From Toxonevra muliebris (Eukaryota; Arthropoda; Insecta; Diptera; Pallopteridae): a stretch of 64,000 bases of DNA. The position numbers and the translations under genes are program-made. The stretch lies in contig OY829326.1 in the NCBI GenBank assembly GCA_963691655.1, positions 14,000,878-14,064,877 of the forward strand. Reading direction: 5' to 3'. The notes beneath the pieces were generated by a model. That model saw only the letters and a program-made list of their open reading frames with translations. It had not been told where the DNA came from and made no database searches. Positions 11,617 to 22,588 of the stretch are shown here, piece after piece (positions within the stretch are counted from its first letter, which is position 1; each line of letters opens with the position of its first letter).

Positions 11617-12890
11617 ATTATCCTCTTTGGTGTCCAAGTTAACATATTTTTTACAAATTTTTGCTTATTTTTTAATTTTTAAATTTATATGAGTTATTTT
11701 CCTTAAATTCAAATGAAATTAGGAGAAACCAGAATTCTTATTTAGTTTCCTTATTTTATTAGAACTAGAGAAAAATAATTACAATAAATAAAAAAAACTA
11801 AATAATACGTGTAATAAACGTGAATACTGTTTCTGCCAAGATGTTATGTGGCGCCCTTTAGCCTTCGTTTTCTAGCAATTAACTTGTACTGGTTGTTGTA
11901 TTAGAAAAAATTCGACAAAATTAGTTCCTTTACATGCATAGTGTATGAATAGGATAAAAGCTGTTATTTGGATATGAGCTTTTGTTCGATATTCGAAAAA
12001 TCGACTTTACTCAAGCTTTAGTTAGGTTAGTGTATAGACTAAACTTATTAGAAGTGGGTGCACCAATTAATATTATGGGGACTTAACAAAAAATTCCCTC
12101 TATTCAGCAATGGTTTGAGGAAAGGGTAAGAGTAACAAAGAAATGGGAATAAATGTACCGCCTTATCAATCATGAAAACTGAATACACAAACAAACCTAA
12201 AGCCAGTGCCTCTAAAAGCTGTCTGACTTGTCTGCCAAACTTAAAATTCTTATTTTTGAAGGTCCAGATTTTAATTTGAAACATATTAGACGCTTATATT
12301 ACATCAGGTTCACTAACTACGTCTCATTAAAATGGTCCAAAAAAGTGGTTTCTCGACTTTTTGAGTACAATTTCCTCAAAACTCTGAGCTGGTGCAAAGT
12401 GTATAAGGTCAAATTTATGTTTGCGGATGGATCTATTAAAAATTCTATTGCGGCTCTTGCAGCAGATAAGAAATTATTTTTTGTCGACTAGTGATATATT
12501 TCTTCTGTACTACGAATGAAAGCAGTTTATGCTTTCACAATGGATACACAGATGGCAGCACTTATAATATTTTCTCTTCCACTCATGAGAAAAGTTGTTT
12601 ACATGCAGTTATATGGTTCTAAAATAGATAGGTGGTACTACAATTCATTGATGATGGAGGGAACAGTCACAAAACGACTTCTCTCGAGATAAGAAAATTT
12701 TCCAAGATTTTTGTTGTAAATACAAAATCTAATTACGCTTTTTTGGATAGCCATAATTTTAGAATTTTTGGAACAAAAGATATAGCAGTCTCAAATCGAC
12801 TTCTTTCAGTTTTTTTTTGCAATTGCAATTGACAAAACAGCTTCTCTCAGAGAATACAAAAATTTTTAAAAATTCGAACAAAAACCGCTG
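11617..12890 (+). repeat. Tandem duplication, copy 1
   Basis: Collinear with 13292-14597 from TATTATCCTCTTTGGTGTCC to AATTCGAACAAAAACCGCTG. Copies differ by many substitutions and small indels; copy 1 has an extra ~24 bp near 12840. It contains an 87-codon plus frame (12228-12491; ..KHIRRLYYIRF.., ..IAALAADKKLFFVD) that is broken in copy 2. I do not recognise the protein. Likely an old transposon segment duplicated in tandem. Confidence 0.75.
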
Positions 12891-13020
12891 GACAAAACAG
12901 CTTCTTTCGAAAGAAGTCGTTTCGTCAAAAGCAAAGCTGGCAAAACTGACTTCTTGTCTCAGATAAGCTGATTTCGCAATCATTTGATCGTGAGCGTTCA
13001 TTACGACAAAACATTTTGTG
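12665..13020. repeat. Cluster of GACAAAACRRCTTCTYTC motifs
   Basis: The 18-bp motif, or close variants, occurs at 12670, 12832, 12891 and (partial) 12946, plus an inverted copy at 12909-12926. The last two units meet head to head as a near-palindrome (12891-12926) with perfect centre CTTCTTTCGAAAGAAG at 12901-12916. The same motif is the TIR of the element at 14381-15158. Confidence 0.55.
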
Positions 13021-13291
13021 TCAATACAAGTCCTTTTGTAAAAACGAAAATTAAAAAAAAGTTAAATCTTATCGTAACACAAGTGCTTTTGTTAAAAGGA
13101 ATAGAGAAAAAAGAGGAAAAGAAGTTTTTTGTTGTTGTAGGATAAAATCCAGTAATTAAATTTTCGTACAAATAGAGTGAGGTAAAAAACTAATGATTAT
13201 GGTCAAAGAAGTGAAAGAAGAAGGCGTTAATATGTTTTTGCGTACGGCAAAAAAAAGAAGAAAATAGAAACATCTTTGGCTGAAGGATACT

Positions 13292-14597
13292 TATTATCCT
13301 CTTTGGTGTCCAAGGTCACATATTTTTTACAAGTTTTTGCTTATTTTTTAATTTTTAAATTTATTTTAGTTATTATCCTGAAATTCTAATGAAATTAGGA
13401 GAAAACAGAATTCTTATTTAGTTTCCTTATTTTATTAGAACTCGAGAAAAATAATTACAATAAATTAAAAAACTAAATAATACGTAAAAACGTGAGTATT
13501 TTTTCAGCCAAGAGTTTATGTGAAATCAATGCGACGCCCTCTAGATTTCGTTTTCTAGCGCTTAACTTGTACTGGATGTTGTATTAGAAGGATTTTGACA
13601 AAATTAGTACTTTACATACATAGTGTATGAATAGGATAAAAGCTGTTATTTGGATATGAGCTTTTGCTCGATATTCGAAAAATCGACATTACTCAAGCTT
13701 TGGTTAGGTTAGTGTATAGACTAAGCTTGTTGGAAGTGGGTGCACCATTAAATATTCTGGAGACTTAACAAAAAAGTTCCCTCTATTCAGCAATGGTTTG
13801 AGGAAAGGGTAAGAGTAACAAAGAAATGGGAATAAATGTACCGCCTTATCAACAATGAAAACTGAATACACAAACCTAAATCCAGTGCCTCGAAAAGCTA
13901 TCTGATTTGTCTGCCAAACTTAAAATTCTTATTTTTGAAGGTCCAGGTTTTAATTTGAAACATAAGAGACGTTTATATTACATCAGGTTCACTCACTAAG
14001 TTTCATTAAAATGTTCCAAAAAAGGGGTTTCTCGACTTTTTGAGTACAATTTCCTCAAAACCCTGAGCTGATGCAAAGTTTATAGGTCAAATTTATGTTT
14101 GCGGATGAAAAATTTACTAAAAAATTGTATTGCAGCTCTTGCAGCAGATAAGAATTTATTTTTTGTCGACCAGTGTTATATTTCTTTTCTACTACGAATG
14201 AAAACAGTTTATGCTTTTACAATGGATACACAGATGGCAGCACTTATTATATTTTCTCTTCCACGCATGAGAAAAGTTGCTTTGCACGCAGTCATATGTT
14301 TCTAAAACAGATAGATGGCACCACAATTCATTGAAGATGGTGAGAACAGTCGATTAGTCTGTAGGATCTACAGTGAACAAATCTGTGGCCATTTGACAAA
14401 ACGACTTCTCTCGAGATAAGAAAATTTTCCAAGATTTTTGTTGTAAATATAAAATTTTATTACGCTTATTTTGGACTAATCGCCTTAATTCTAGGATTTT
14501 TTGAACAAAAAATATAGCAGTCTCAAATCGACTTCTTTCAGTTTTTTTTTGCAATTGCATTTGACAAAATTTTTAAAAATTCGAACAAAAACCGCTG
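13292..14597 (+). repeat. Tandem duplication, copy 2
   Basis: Second copy of the 1.3-kb unit, offset about 1.68-1.71 kb from copy 1. Its last 200 bp overlap the left end of the TIR element at 14381. Frames homologous to copy 1 (IAALAADKNLFFVDQ) are interrupted. Confidence 0.75.
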
Positions 14598-15158
14598 TAT
14601 AATGGAACTCAATGTTATTTATGGAATGAAACAATTGCAAAGTTTGACATGTCATTTTGTAAAGTGACTCCTGTCCAGGACAAAACCGCAACTCATATAT
14701 TTGCACAATGTTTGAAAAAGTTTTGGAAGATCATGCAAGCATTGAAGAAATAGATTATAAATTTCTTGTTGTGGGTCACAAATTGTGTGCCCAAATTTAA
14801 AAAAAAAGAAGAAAAATTCATTCATATCACGAAATGAAAAACGGTATTTCTTGGATATGCTGTCACCGATCAGTAAACATTTACATAGTTTTTATCAACA
14901 CATTAGAGCCGAAAGAGAACATCCGGTTGAAATCAATACGGGATCTGAACGGAGAAGAAACTTAAAAACGAAAACTATTCCTCTTAAAAGAAAAAGAAAG
15001 ATCGCAAAATGTTTGTCAGATGTTTGTGTATAAAGTCTAACTATAACATTTCTTTCATTTTCTGTACAAAAACTTTTGCGAGGTAATTCAACAGTTTTTT
15101 CGCTCTTCTGAAAAGTTGACGATTTAGAAAGAAGTCGTTTTGTTAAATGCCCACAGAT
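14381..15158 (+). mobile_element. DNA transposon relic with 32-bp TIRs
   Basis: The left end ATCTGTGGCCATTTGACAAA continuing ACGACTTCTCTC, and the right end inverse (ATCTGTGGGCATTTAACAAA, ACGACTTCTTTC), agree at 29 of 32 positions. Internal plus frames carry protein-like pieces: CYLWNETIAKFDMSFCK followed, after a frameshift, by EEIDYKFLVVGHKLCAQI, resembling the xFLVxGH region of DDE transposases from memory only. No target duplication seen. Family uncertain. Confidence 0.55.
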
Positions 15159-15216
15159 ATGCACTACCACTTGAATCCGAATCATACTAGTTTATTTTTT
15201 AAAAAACATCTTGCAG

Positions 15217-15309
15217 GAATGCAGCTGTAGATCCCGCTAATGTGAATACATGCCAAATTGCAGGAATTTGTCATGGATTCGGTCGAAAAATGGTCGAAGT
15301 TTTAAGAAG
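15217..15309 (+). other. Exon-like open segment, unrecognised
   Basis: Acceptor CATCTTGCAG, 93 open nt, donor AGAAG|GTAAAG. The frame reads NAAVDPANVNTCQIAGICHG, then FGRKMVEVLR, with balanced composition unusual for this AT-rich DNA. It lies just past the right TIR of the element at 14381-15158. It may be an exon of a nested or captured gene, or part of an older transposon. No partner exon was identified. Confidence 0.3.
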
Positions 15310-18300
15310 GTAAAGCGACCAAAATTTGTTGAAATATTTTAAAAAATTTATTCAGAAAAATGTCCAATCAAAATAACTTTTTTTTATTATTTCCGTTTTT
15401 TTCTTTCTATTTTTAGCGGATTTTTTAAAAGGTGTAATTTTATGTGTCATCTTTGCTACTGTTGTCAGAACAGGGGTACTAAGTACTAAAATATTTTTAA
15501 AATAATTTTCCGATTACTCGATCGATGTTTTATTTGCTTTCATGTTAAAAATACCTAGCTTTTATTTTTAAATATTTTTTATGAATTTTCTACTGAGGTT
15601 AGGAGAGCCAGATTTTTTAACCGCGAGAGTAATACAGTAGTCGGTGGAAATTATAGAAAACCAGTACAAATCAGTATAGTTTTTATATTATTAGTAATTT
15701 CAATGTAAAATAGTGATATAAACATTAACAGTTTTTCTTATCCAATGATAGTTGGTTATTGGCTCGTCTTCAAACTTTTTCTACGTATCAGTTTCCATAT
15801 TTGGAGAGCTGTAAGAGCTGAGGATAATAATCAAATTCAATTAATAACAAATAAGTGAACAATTAGGAAAAGAAACCCAAATAGGGTGAGACTTTTTGGA
15901 AAAACGATTTTAAAGCCTTTAAAGTATAAGCACAAAATTCTTAGGTTATTAATTTTAAAAAATGAGTACAAAATCAGTAAGAAATACAAAAATCAGTACA
16001 TTTTCGTACTAATTTCGAGATTTCAAAAAATCACTATTTAAAAAAAAAAAAAAAAACAGGAGATGTACTGATCAAATCAGTACATCTGACTACTCTAACT
16101 GAGGTCTTGCGCAAACGCATCAATGGGAAATAACCGGTTAATAAGAACTCGTAAACACAAAATTCACTCTATTTCAATTTAATATTTATTTGCTTTCATT
16201 GTGTTTTTAGATGATTTATATTATTTGTTTTTCTTTTTATTAATATTATATTACAACTGTTTTTTTTGTTGGTTTCTTAAATCTACTATGTACGAATATG
16301 TATGTAGGTAAATATGTAAGTGTTTGTCAATGTATGTATAAGTATATATGTGTGTTTGTTTGTATGAGTCTAATTTGTTATACAATATCTCTCTTAATTT
16401 AACATGCAGATTTTATGGAAAATACGTAAGAGTTACGTTTCAATTAAATTTTATATTTTACACATTCAGTATGAATTTCTACCATATATGCACGATATTC
16501 TCTTTATTTTTACTTTTATTTTTATGTTCTTGTCTTACTCAAAAATTTTTTAATACAATACACAATAAAATTTTTAAACATTAGGCTCATTGCTGTCTAT
16601 GTACCTACGCATAAAATATTGAATAAATGCAATTCAAAATGAATTTTTCTGTTTTATTCGTTTTTCTCAATGTAAATATATATTGAATTTCAAATTATGT
16701 ACTTCAGTTCTACTCGTATATGAATGAATGATAAAAATACAAATTTACGAATATCAGCTACTTCTATTAAATTCTCCTATTCCTTTACAGATACTAAAAC
16801 AAAACAAATAAATAAAATTTTAAATTTTGTCGTTTGTTTATGTGATTATTGATTTTTATTATTATTATTTTAATTTTCATTCATTTATTTATTTTTATTT
16901 TTACACAAAATATTTCAATATTCAATTAAACGTTTGCTGTTAATTTTGAAACAGATAGGAATTATTTATTATTATTATTATTATTTTTTGGTTATTTATG
17001 AAATATGAAGATTTTTATTTGATTTTATTTACAAAAGATAAAATTTAAAAGACAAATTTGAAACAATATAAAATTGCTTGATAGAATTCTTCATAAATTT
17101 AAAGTGGGCTGAGTGAGATTACTGGAATGGTTGACACAATCGTCAAATAATGATTTGATCTTTAATTTTTCTTTAATCAAATAAAAGTGTTTAATTAAAG
17201 ATGATAAATATTTGACAACAAACTAAAGATTTATACTATAGTCCAGCTGTTTTATAAGTGGAAAACTTGATTATTGTATGCATGTTTACAGAAGTTAAAA
17301 GATATGTTTTAGTTAAAAAAAGTTGGAGGATTACGAACGTCTGGTTGGTGCTTTTTAGTGACAGACCACACAAATATAAAGGAAATCATTTTCGAAAGCC
17401 AATCGATCCATAAATAAAATGGTAGATGAAATAACAATGAAATGTATGAAGTACTATAGTTTAGGACTCGGTGACTCGTGGAAGCCATATGATTTCTATT
17501 TAAATTTAAAGGCCGGAGCCGAAGTAGGAATGAGAATAGCATTTATAAAACTATAGAAATCTGAGTTTTTTTTCAAAAATAAAGTTTAGAAGTGTGAGTC
17601 TTTTGTTGGCTTTTTAAATCTCCATAAGTCAGATTTTTTAATTTCTAGGGATTTCAGCCGGAATCCGTTTCTAAATTACTAAATGTCCACCATGTCAGTG
17701 TACACTTTTTAAAATTCAAAAAGGCTTAGTAAAATTTCTAAGCATCTGGATTATACAGCTTTTAAAAATCTAAGCAAAGAAGGCAGCGCACAGTGATTCG
17801 ATTCTATACAACGACTGGACAGAAATCGAAAGAGTTCTCAAATCTTTATGAAACTTTACACTGAAGTAGATTTGGGATTATCGATTTCAGTTTAGCCATA
17901 AATTCGGATTAAGCTGGCATTTTTCATCTCTTCTCAAACAAAAGAAAATTAAATTCTGTAATGAAATTTCTTTATACTCAACATAATAGAAATACTTAGA
18001 ATAAGTCTCTTTCTATAGAAGTGTGGTTGTATATATGTATGTAAGTATTCAGAGGCTGTTAGTGAGTGAAGGTGTAGAGAGACAGAACGTGCAGGTATAA
18101 AGAAGTGCCAGGAACAACGTAACCGTTGTGAACCTAAAGGAAAAATTTGTTCTTTTTTTACGATCTAGAACCCATGACCTTTTTTTTTTTTTTTTAAATG
18201 TTAACCTTTTTTAAAGCAACAACGTCTTTCGCAGCATTTCTCGATGGTGAAATTTTTGCTATGGTAAGAAACCATCTGGGTTCATTGTCTGAATGGCAAA

Positions 18301-18564
18301 AACAATATTTGGCAATAATTTTTTCACTTTTCTAATTGCTAAACTTGCTGATAAAAAAATTGCCCTTATGTTGTATAGTTTTAGTGACAAAGTATCCTGC
18401 TATTAAAAATAAGTATTAGCTGTTTGTATTAGGAAAATTTGCTGAAGTTACTAAATTAAAGAGCTAACATTTGGAGGTTTACATAGAGAAAGAAATTATC
18501 ACCATCAACAAGCCAACACATAATCAAAAGCAACTTATTCTGAATCCATGAGAGAGTTTTCTGA
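15310..18564. other. AT-rich non-coding stretch
   Basis: Contains repeated ATCAGTAC-type words at 15660-16087, including a perfect 12-bp-arm palindrome at 16061-16087, ATT/ATTT runs at 16850-16990 and a T-run at 18180-18195. No gene recognised. Confidence 0.45.
16061..16087. repeat. Perfect palindrome, 12-bp arms
   Basis: AGATGTACTGAT, CAA, ATCAGTACATCT: a perfect inverted repeat with a 3-nt loop, next to a poly-A run. Confidence 0.7.
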
Positions 18565-18572
18565 ATCTAAAT

Positions 18573-19231
18573 TAGTGATGGGACTTTTGCACAAATGTGC
18601 TAGATCTAACACATTTTTCCAAAAACTTTGATTTTTAACACTTTAAGCACTGATGATGGTTCCAAGTCTAGCACATTTTCTTTTTTTTAATATTGTTTTT
18701 TATTTATTTTCAAGCCGTAGAGATACCACGTATAATTATAGCTGTTATGTCTACATAACAATATGTTTAACTACATCAAATTCTATTGTGAACTGCCATA
18801 AGTAGGCTGAAGAGACTTAACAACTTAGTCGTTTTATTTGCATATGTTAAACTAGCTGCCGAATAAAACGCAGCTATTATTTGCCATTACAAATAACTCC
18901 TTAAACATTTGCAAAACTACAGGTTTGTAGATGAAGAATTTATATTAATTTCTTAACATAAATGTAACTTAAATATCTCTTTAAGATAAAACAAAACATT
19001 CACATTCTTTAATGTCATGTTCATTCTTTTTTTATAAGAAACATTTTACTTTATTAATATTAATAGACTGAATTACTATTACTAATATTACTATATTTTG
19101 ATTTATTGAATAAAAGAATACAATAAAATTAATATATTTTGCTTAATTTAAAACTTAGCACATTTTTTCACAATCATCACAATTTTGCATCCAAATCTAG
19201 CACCGTCAAAAAATTTTTAGTCCCATCACTG
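18573..19231. mobile_element. hAT-like element with 8-bp target duplication
   Basis: The ends are TAGTGATGGGACT at the left and, inverted, CAGTGATGGGACT at the right. Flanks are ATCTAAAT (18565-18572) and ATCTAAAC (19232-19239), a 7/8 match at the 8-bp size typical of hAT. The 659-bp length and lack of an ORF mark it as non-autonomous. Subterminal GTGCTAGAT motifs occur at both ends. A second element lies inside it (18722-18882). Confidence 0.8.
18722..18882. mobile_element. Truncated MITE nested in the hAT-like element
   Basis: Matches 2455-2806: ACGTATAATTATAGCTGTTA, GTTTAACTACATCAAAT, AGACTTAACAACTT and the terminal GAATAAAACGCAGCTATTAT. The left TIR is missing, so the copy is 5'-truncated or internally deleted. 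Confidence 0.65.
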
Positions 19232-19239
19232 ATCTAAAC

Positions 19240-19899
19240 CAATTTGGAAAACTAAAATTTTCATATTTATTTATACATCCACATCATTAATTACTTCAAG
19301 ACTCTAAATCAAAATGCGGCTAGGTGTAGTTGCTTCGTCGCAGGCGGATGTTCTTCTCGATGGTATTTTATGGTATTTTAAATAATCCAATTGAAACAAT
19401 AACAATTAACAATATAAAAACTATTAGTATATATTTGACTTTGGAACGGGCAAAACGAGTCAATATATCAATGCAGTACCACAAGCCGTTTTTTACCTTT
19501 AAACTCCATGTAGGGAGGCCACTGAAACTGGTGCCCGTTTCATCAGCCAGTCAAAAAAAGAAAAAAAAAGAAAAAGGAAATTAAAAATTGTAAAAAAAAT
19601 TCTAACATTGCTAATTTTTTTCGATGGGTTTTCAAATTATTTTTACGTTTTCCTGAAGTTTTTTTCGCCACTGTCCAAATTTTTACTTATTTCTTGCATT
19701 TGTCGGATCAATCAAAAAAATTTCGGTTATGTTTTTTCAATTTACAATGCGAATTACAACAAAAAATTGGTATACTGAATAACTGTGGTAATTTTTTTAA
19801 TTTAGTCAAAATATTTGAAAATAAAATCTTATAATTCTCGGTTTCATTTTTTGGTTATATAGGTTATATTTTTAGGTTATTTTGAAATACCAATAAGAA
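19240..19899. other. Non-coding stretch
   Basis: Includes a plus frame at 19330-19584 of 84 codons ending in a Lys run from AAAAAG repeats; composition is not convincing as a gene. No repeat pair identified. Confidence 0.4.
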
Positions 19900-20195
19900 C
19901 CATCATTAAGATGACTGAAGAAGATTCGATTCTCGTCTTCGTCTGGTGGTTAATTTTCATAACTTTCTTATATTCGCTATCAATATAAAGTATATGAGAA
20001 TTATAAGATAGTGTACAAGTTTACACCTTGGTTGGTAATGGCAAAACCACCAAGCCGATAAAAAATTGCCACACCACCGTTCGGAATCGGCGTTAAACTG
20101 TAGGTCCAACTATGTGGTATCACAATGGGCCGTTCAGGACTAAGCGTGTTTCTCGACAGCCACTCCAACCTAACTTTAGCTAACCTAACCTAACA
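19900..20195 (+). mobile_element. tRNA-derived SINE, copy 3
   Basis: B-box-like GATTCGATTCTCG near 19924, then body (GAGAATTATAAGA, CACCACCGTTCGGAA, AAACTGTAGGTCC, GTGGTATCACAATGGGCCGT) and an AACCTAACC-type tail at 20170-20193. The inverse of the whole body occurs at 63365-63629, which has a better tRNA head. Confidence 0.7.
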
Positions 20196-20915
20196 ATGGC
20201 GATGGGTTCAAAAATGACACTGTTAAAATGTAGATTTAAGCTGCGGCTAACATATGTATATCTGGTTTGCCCTGTCCTAAAACAAAAAAATCTCGAATTT
20301 AGTTTTAGCACAACATCATCTACTGCCGTATATATGCGTTTTGCGAAATACTGATTTTTAAAAAAATTGCAGGGATTTTGAAGTAAATTTTTTGATAAAA
20401 AAGCGCATATAAATGATACAAAATTAAAAAAAACTAATAAGAGTAGAGTTAAAGTTCTATGTAATCCAGTGCAATTTAAAACAAGATAGCTACTGGTCAA
20501 AAATTATCATTATTCCGATAAAGATTGCAAGAGTAATAGTGACCGCCGATTCTAAAACTTTGTTCCGAGAAGAGCGCGCTTAAAGATTTGGGAAGATATA
20601 AGACTTGCGCTAAAGCAGCAAAAACCAAATAAAAAAAGTTTCAGACACATGTAAGATATATAAAAAATTATTCTCCAGATTGGTAAGAGTCATTTAAGAC
20701 TTCAAGGTGTTAGAAAAAAAGTCAATAAAAATTTAGAATATGTGTGTTTAGCCATTTTTTGTTACAGTTGAACTGCCTTTCTCAGCACTAAAACTATTTA
20801 CCGTTAGATTGTTGATTAAGGCTGTTAAACTCAATGTTGGGGAGCTCTGTTCTGAAATATCTTGACTATACTTTGGTATTCGTTAAACTCAAAAATTTTT
20901 TTTTTTAAATTGCAG
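20196..20915. other. AT-rich non-coding stretch
   Basis: A 106-codon minus frame (20500-20180) partly overlaps the SINE tail and lacks domain character. No gene supported. Confidence 0.4.
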
Positions 20916-21028
20916 TGTTCGTTTCCTGGGTTCAGTCTTCACTGTTTTAATATCAATAAATGTTTGGAAAAATTTGTGCACTTGCTGATTGCATTTTGTA
21001 CAAGTATCTGCCAGTTTCCAGTGGTTTG
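20916..21028 (+). other. Exon-like open segment, plus strand
   Basis: A long T-run and TTGCAG acceptor precede 113 nt open in one frame (CSFPGFSLHCFNINKC, ..AFCTSICQFPVV), ending at donor TTTG|GTAAAT. Joined to the acceptor at 21259, it would end after WTISSYD. The other strand holds Mp downstream sequence only. Weak evidence; length is within chance. Confidence 0.22.
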
Positions 21029-21258
21029 GTAAATATAGACATACATAAAAAAGTGTAAATATAAAAGTATTGCTGGATGTATGAAAACGATAATCAAATA
21101 TTGGATTTTGTGTATTTTTATTTTTTATTTTCTATTAGATGTAGATGAGTATTTCACTTATTGCTATATAGCTGTTTAACTTAAATTGAGTTTCCTTTTT
21201 CTTCTTTCATCAAACTTTTCAAGTTATTTAATATAATTACTAGGTTTTTTTTTTGCAG

Positions 21259-21327
21259 GACTATCTCATCTTACGACTAGAATCTCCGGTTGAAAGCATT
21301 TTTATGACATACGAATATGAGACTTAA
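21259..21327 (+). other. Exon-like segment after a strong acceptor
   Basis: TTTTTTTTTTGCAG is followed by GAC TAT CTC.., open for 22 codons (DYLILRLESPVESIFMTYEY) to TAA at 21325. The acceptor is one of the best on the plus strand here. It could be the last exon of an unseen plus-strand gene tail-to-tail with Mp. No homology recognised. Confidence 0.25.
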
Positions 21328-22284
21328 TATTATTATTATTTGTTTGCTTGTTTTGTTTTCTTCTTTTTTATGTATAATAAATTACAAAAACGGAAATGCC
21401 TTAATTAAATGCAAATGTTTACTAACTAAGTTTTTTTTTTTAATAATTATTAAGTAATTAATTAGTATTTAATTGTTATAATTACATTGTTGAAATTTCA
21501 CGTATAAAAAATGTTTAATTTTATTGTTTAGTTTGCTTAAAAATTAGTTGCATTTATGTTTTTTAATAATTTATTTCTCTTTATTAATGATGTTTTTGTG
21601 TTGTTTATTTTTTCTTTATTAATATGCTGCATGCACTGCAAAAAAATGTTGATTTAATTAAATGAATAGTTAATAATATTTATAGATAACTTTTAATTTA
21701 TTTCAAACAAAAAGTGTAAGTAAAAAATCAAATAAATAAAATTAATAATGACATACTTTGAAAACTTTTACGTCAGGAAATATTTGTTTAATATACAGTT
21801 ATTAAAAACTTATAATAATATTAATAATTACTAACTTAAAAATTTGCTTTTTTTTTCTACATTTAATGTCTGCTTAGAGTTTCAGCATTATCGTTTGGTT
21901 TTTAAGCTTGTCGCATGTTTGCTTATCATTTACTCAAAAACTTAATAAACATTTTCAAAATTTTGTAAGTATTTTAATCAGTTTTGTTTGATTGATACAA
22001 AATCTTTCCGCTTTTTTTTTTATATAAAATTAATGACTATGTTTGTTGTTGAGTATGCTTGGAAAATATGGAAGTTCTTCTAGTGCAATTATATTTACAA
22101 AAACATATATGAAATTGTTGTGGAATAAAACGTAAAAAATAATAATTTTGCATTAATTGTTCCTTAATTACAAAAATATTTTTTTTTTTCATTATTTTAT
22201 GTATTTTTTCGTTTTACTTTTAAAATATATAAAAATTACTAAAGTTTCACATTATCTTTTTTAAGTATGCATTTACCTGCATAC
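21328..22284. other. AT-rich spacer downstream of Mp
   Basis: Very AT-rich with many TAATTA words and T-runs (21431, 21850, 22011, 22183). No gene seen. Confidence 0.5.
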
Positions 22285-22527
22285 GAATATAAGTAAATTT
22301 TTGTATTTATTCGTAACATTTTTCTGTTAAGTGTAAAAAGATAAACTGAATAAAAATTATAGAGTTTAAATTTGGCAATGCCAACGTTTTGAATTATGTT
22401 GCTGGCAATGATGATGTTGTTGCAGTTTTTGTTCCTGATGTTTTTGATGCTTCTGATTATGATTATATTGACGTTGATGATGTTTACTACGTTTTGACAT
22501 TTGTTGTGGTTGTGGAAAATCGAAGTT
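22285..22527 (-). terminator. Mp 3' UTR with polyadenylation signal
   Basis: Minus-strand sequence after the terminal TGA. An AATAAA hexamer on this strand lies at 22311-22306 (TTTATT on plus), about 220 nt past the stop, and T/G-rich sequence follows. The first part is rich in CAT/CAA/AAA codons and contains an open extension in the Mp frame to 22366. The end of the transcript is inferred; other AT-rich hexamers nearby could be used. Confidence 0.45.
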
Positions 22528-22588
22528 TCAAGTCAGAACCTTATTTAGATGTCGTTCATACTCTTCTGCTGTATGGAATTTTAGCTCA
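22528..22588 (-). CDS. Mp: Mp terminal coding exon (predicted)
   Basis: A strong polypyrimidine tract ending TTTCTTTCAAG precedes an exon whose first base T completes AG|T (Ser) from the endostatin exon. The frame then reads [19 protein letters not shown] and stops at TGA (22530-22528). The 19 residues are charged, with non-biased composition, and look like real protein rather than translated intron. Phase agreement, acceptor strength and a downstream AATAAA on the same strand support it as the last exon after a 5.25-kb intron. I cannot match the sequence to a known C-terminus from memory. The frame stays open for 53 codons past the TGA. Confidence 0.72.
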
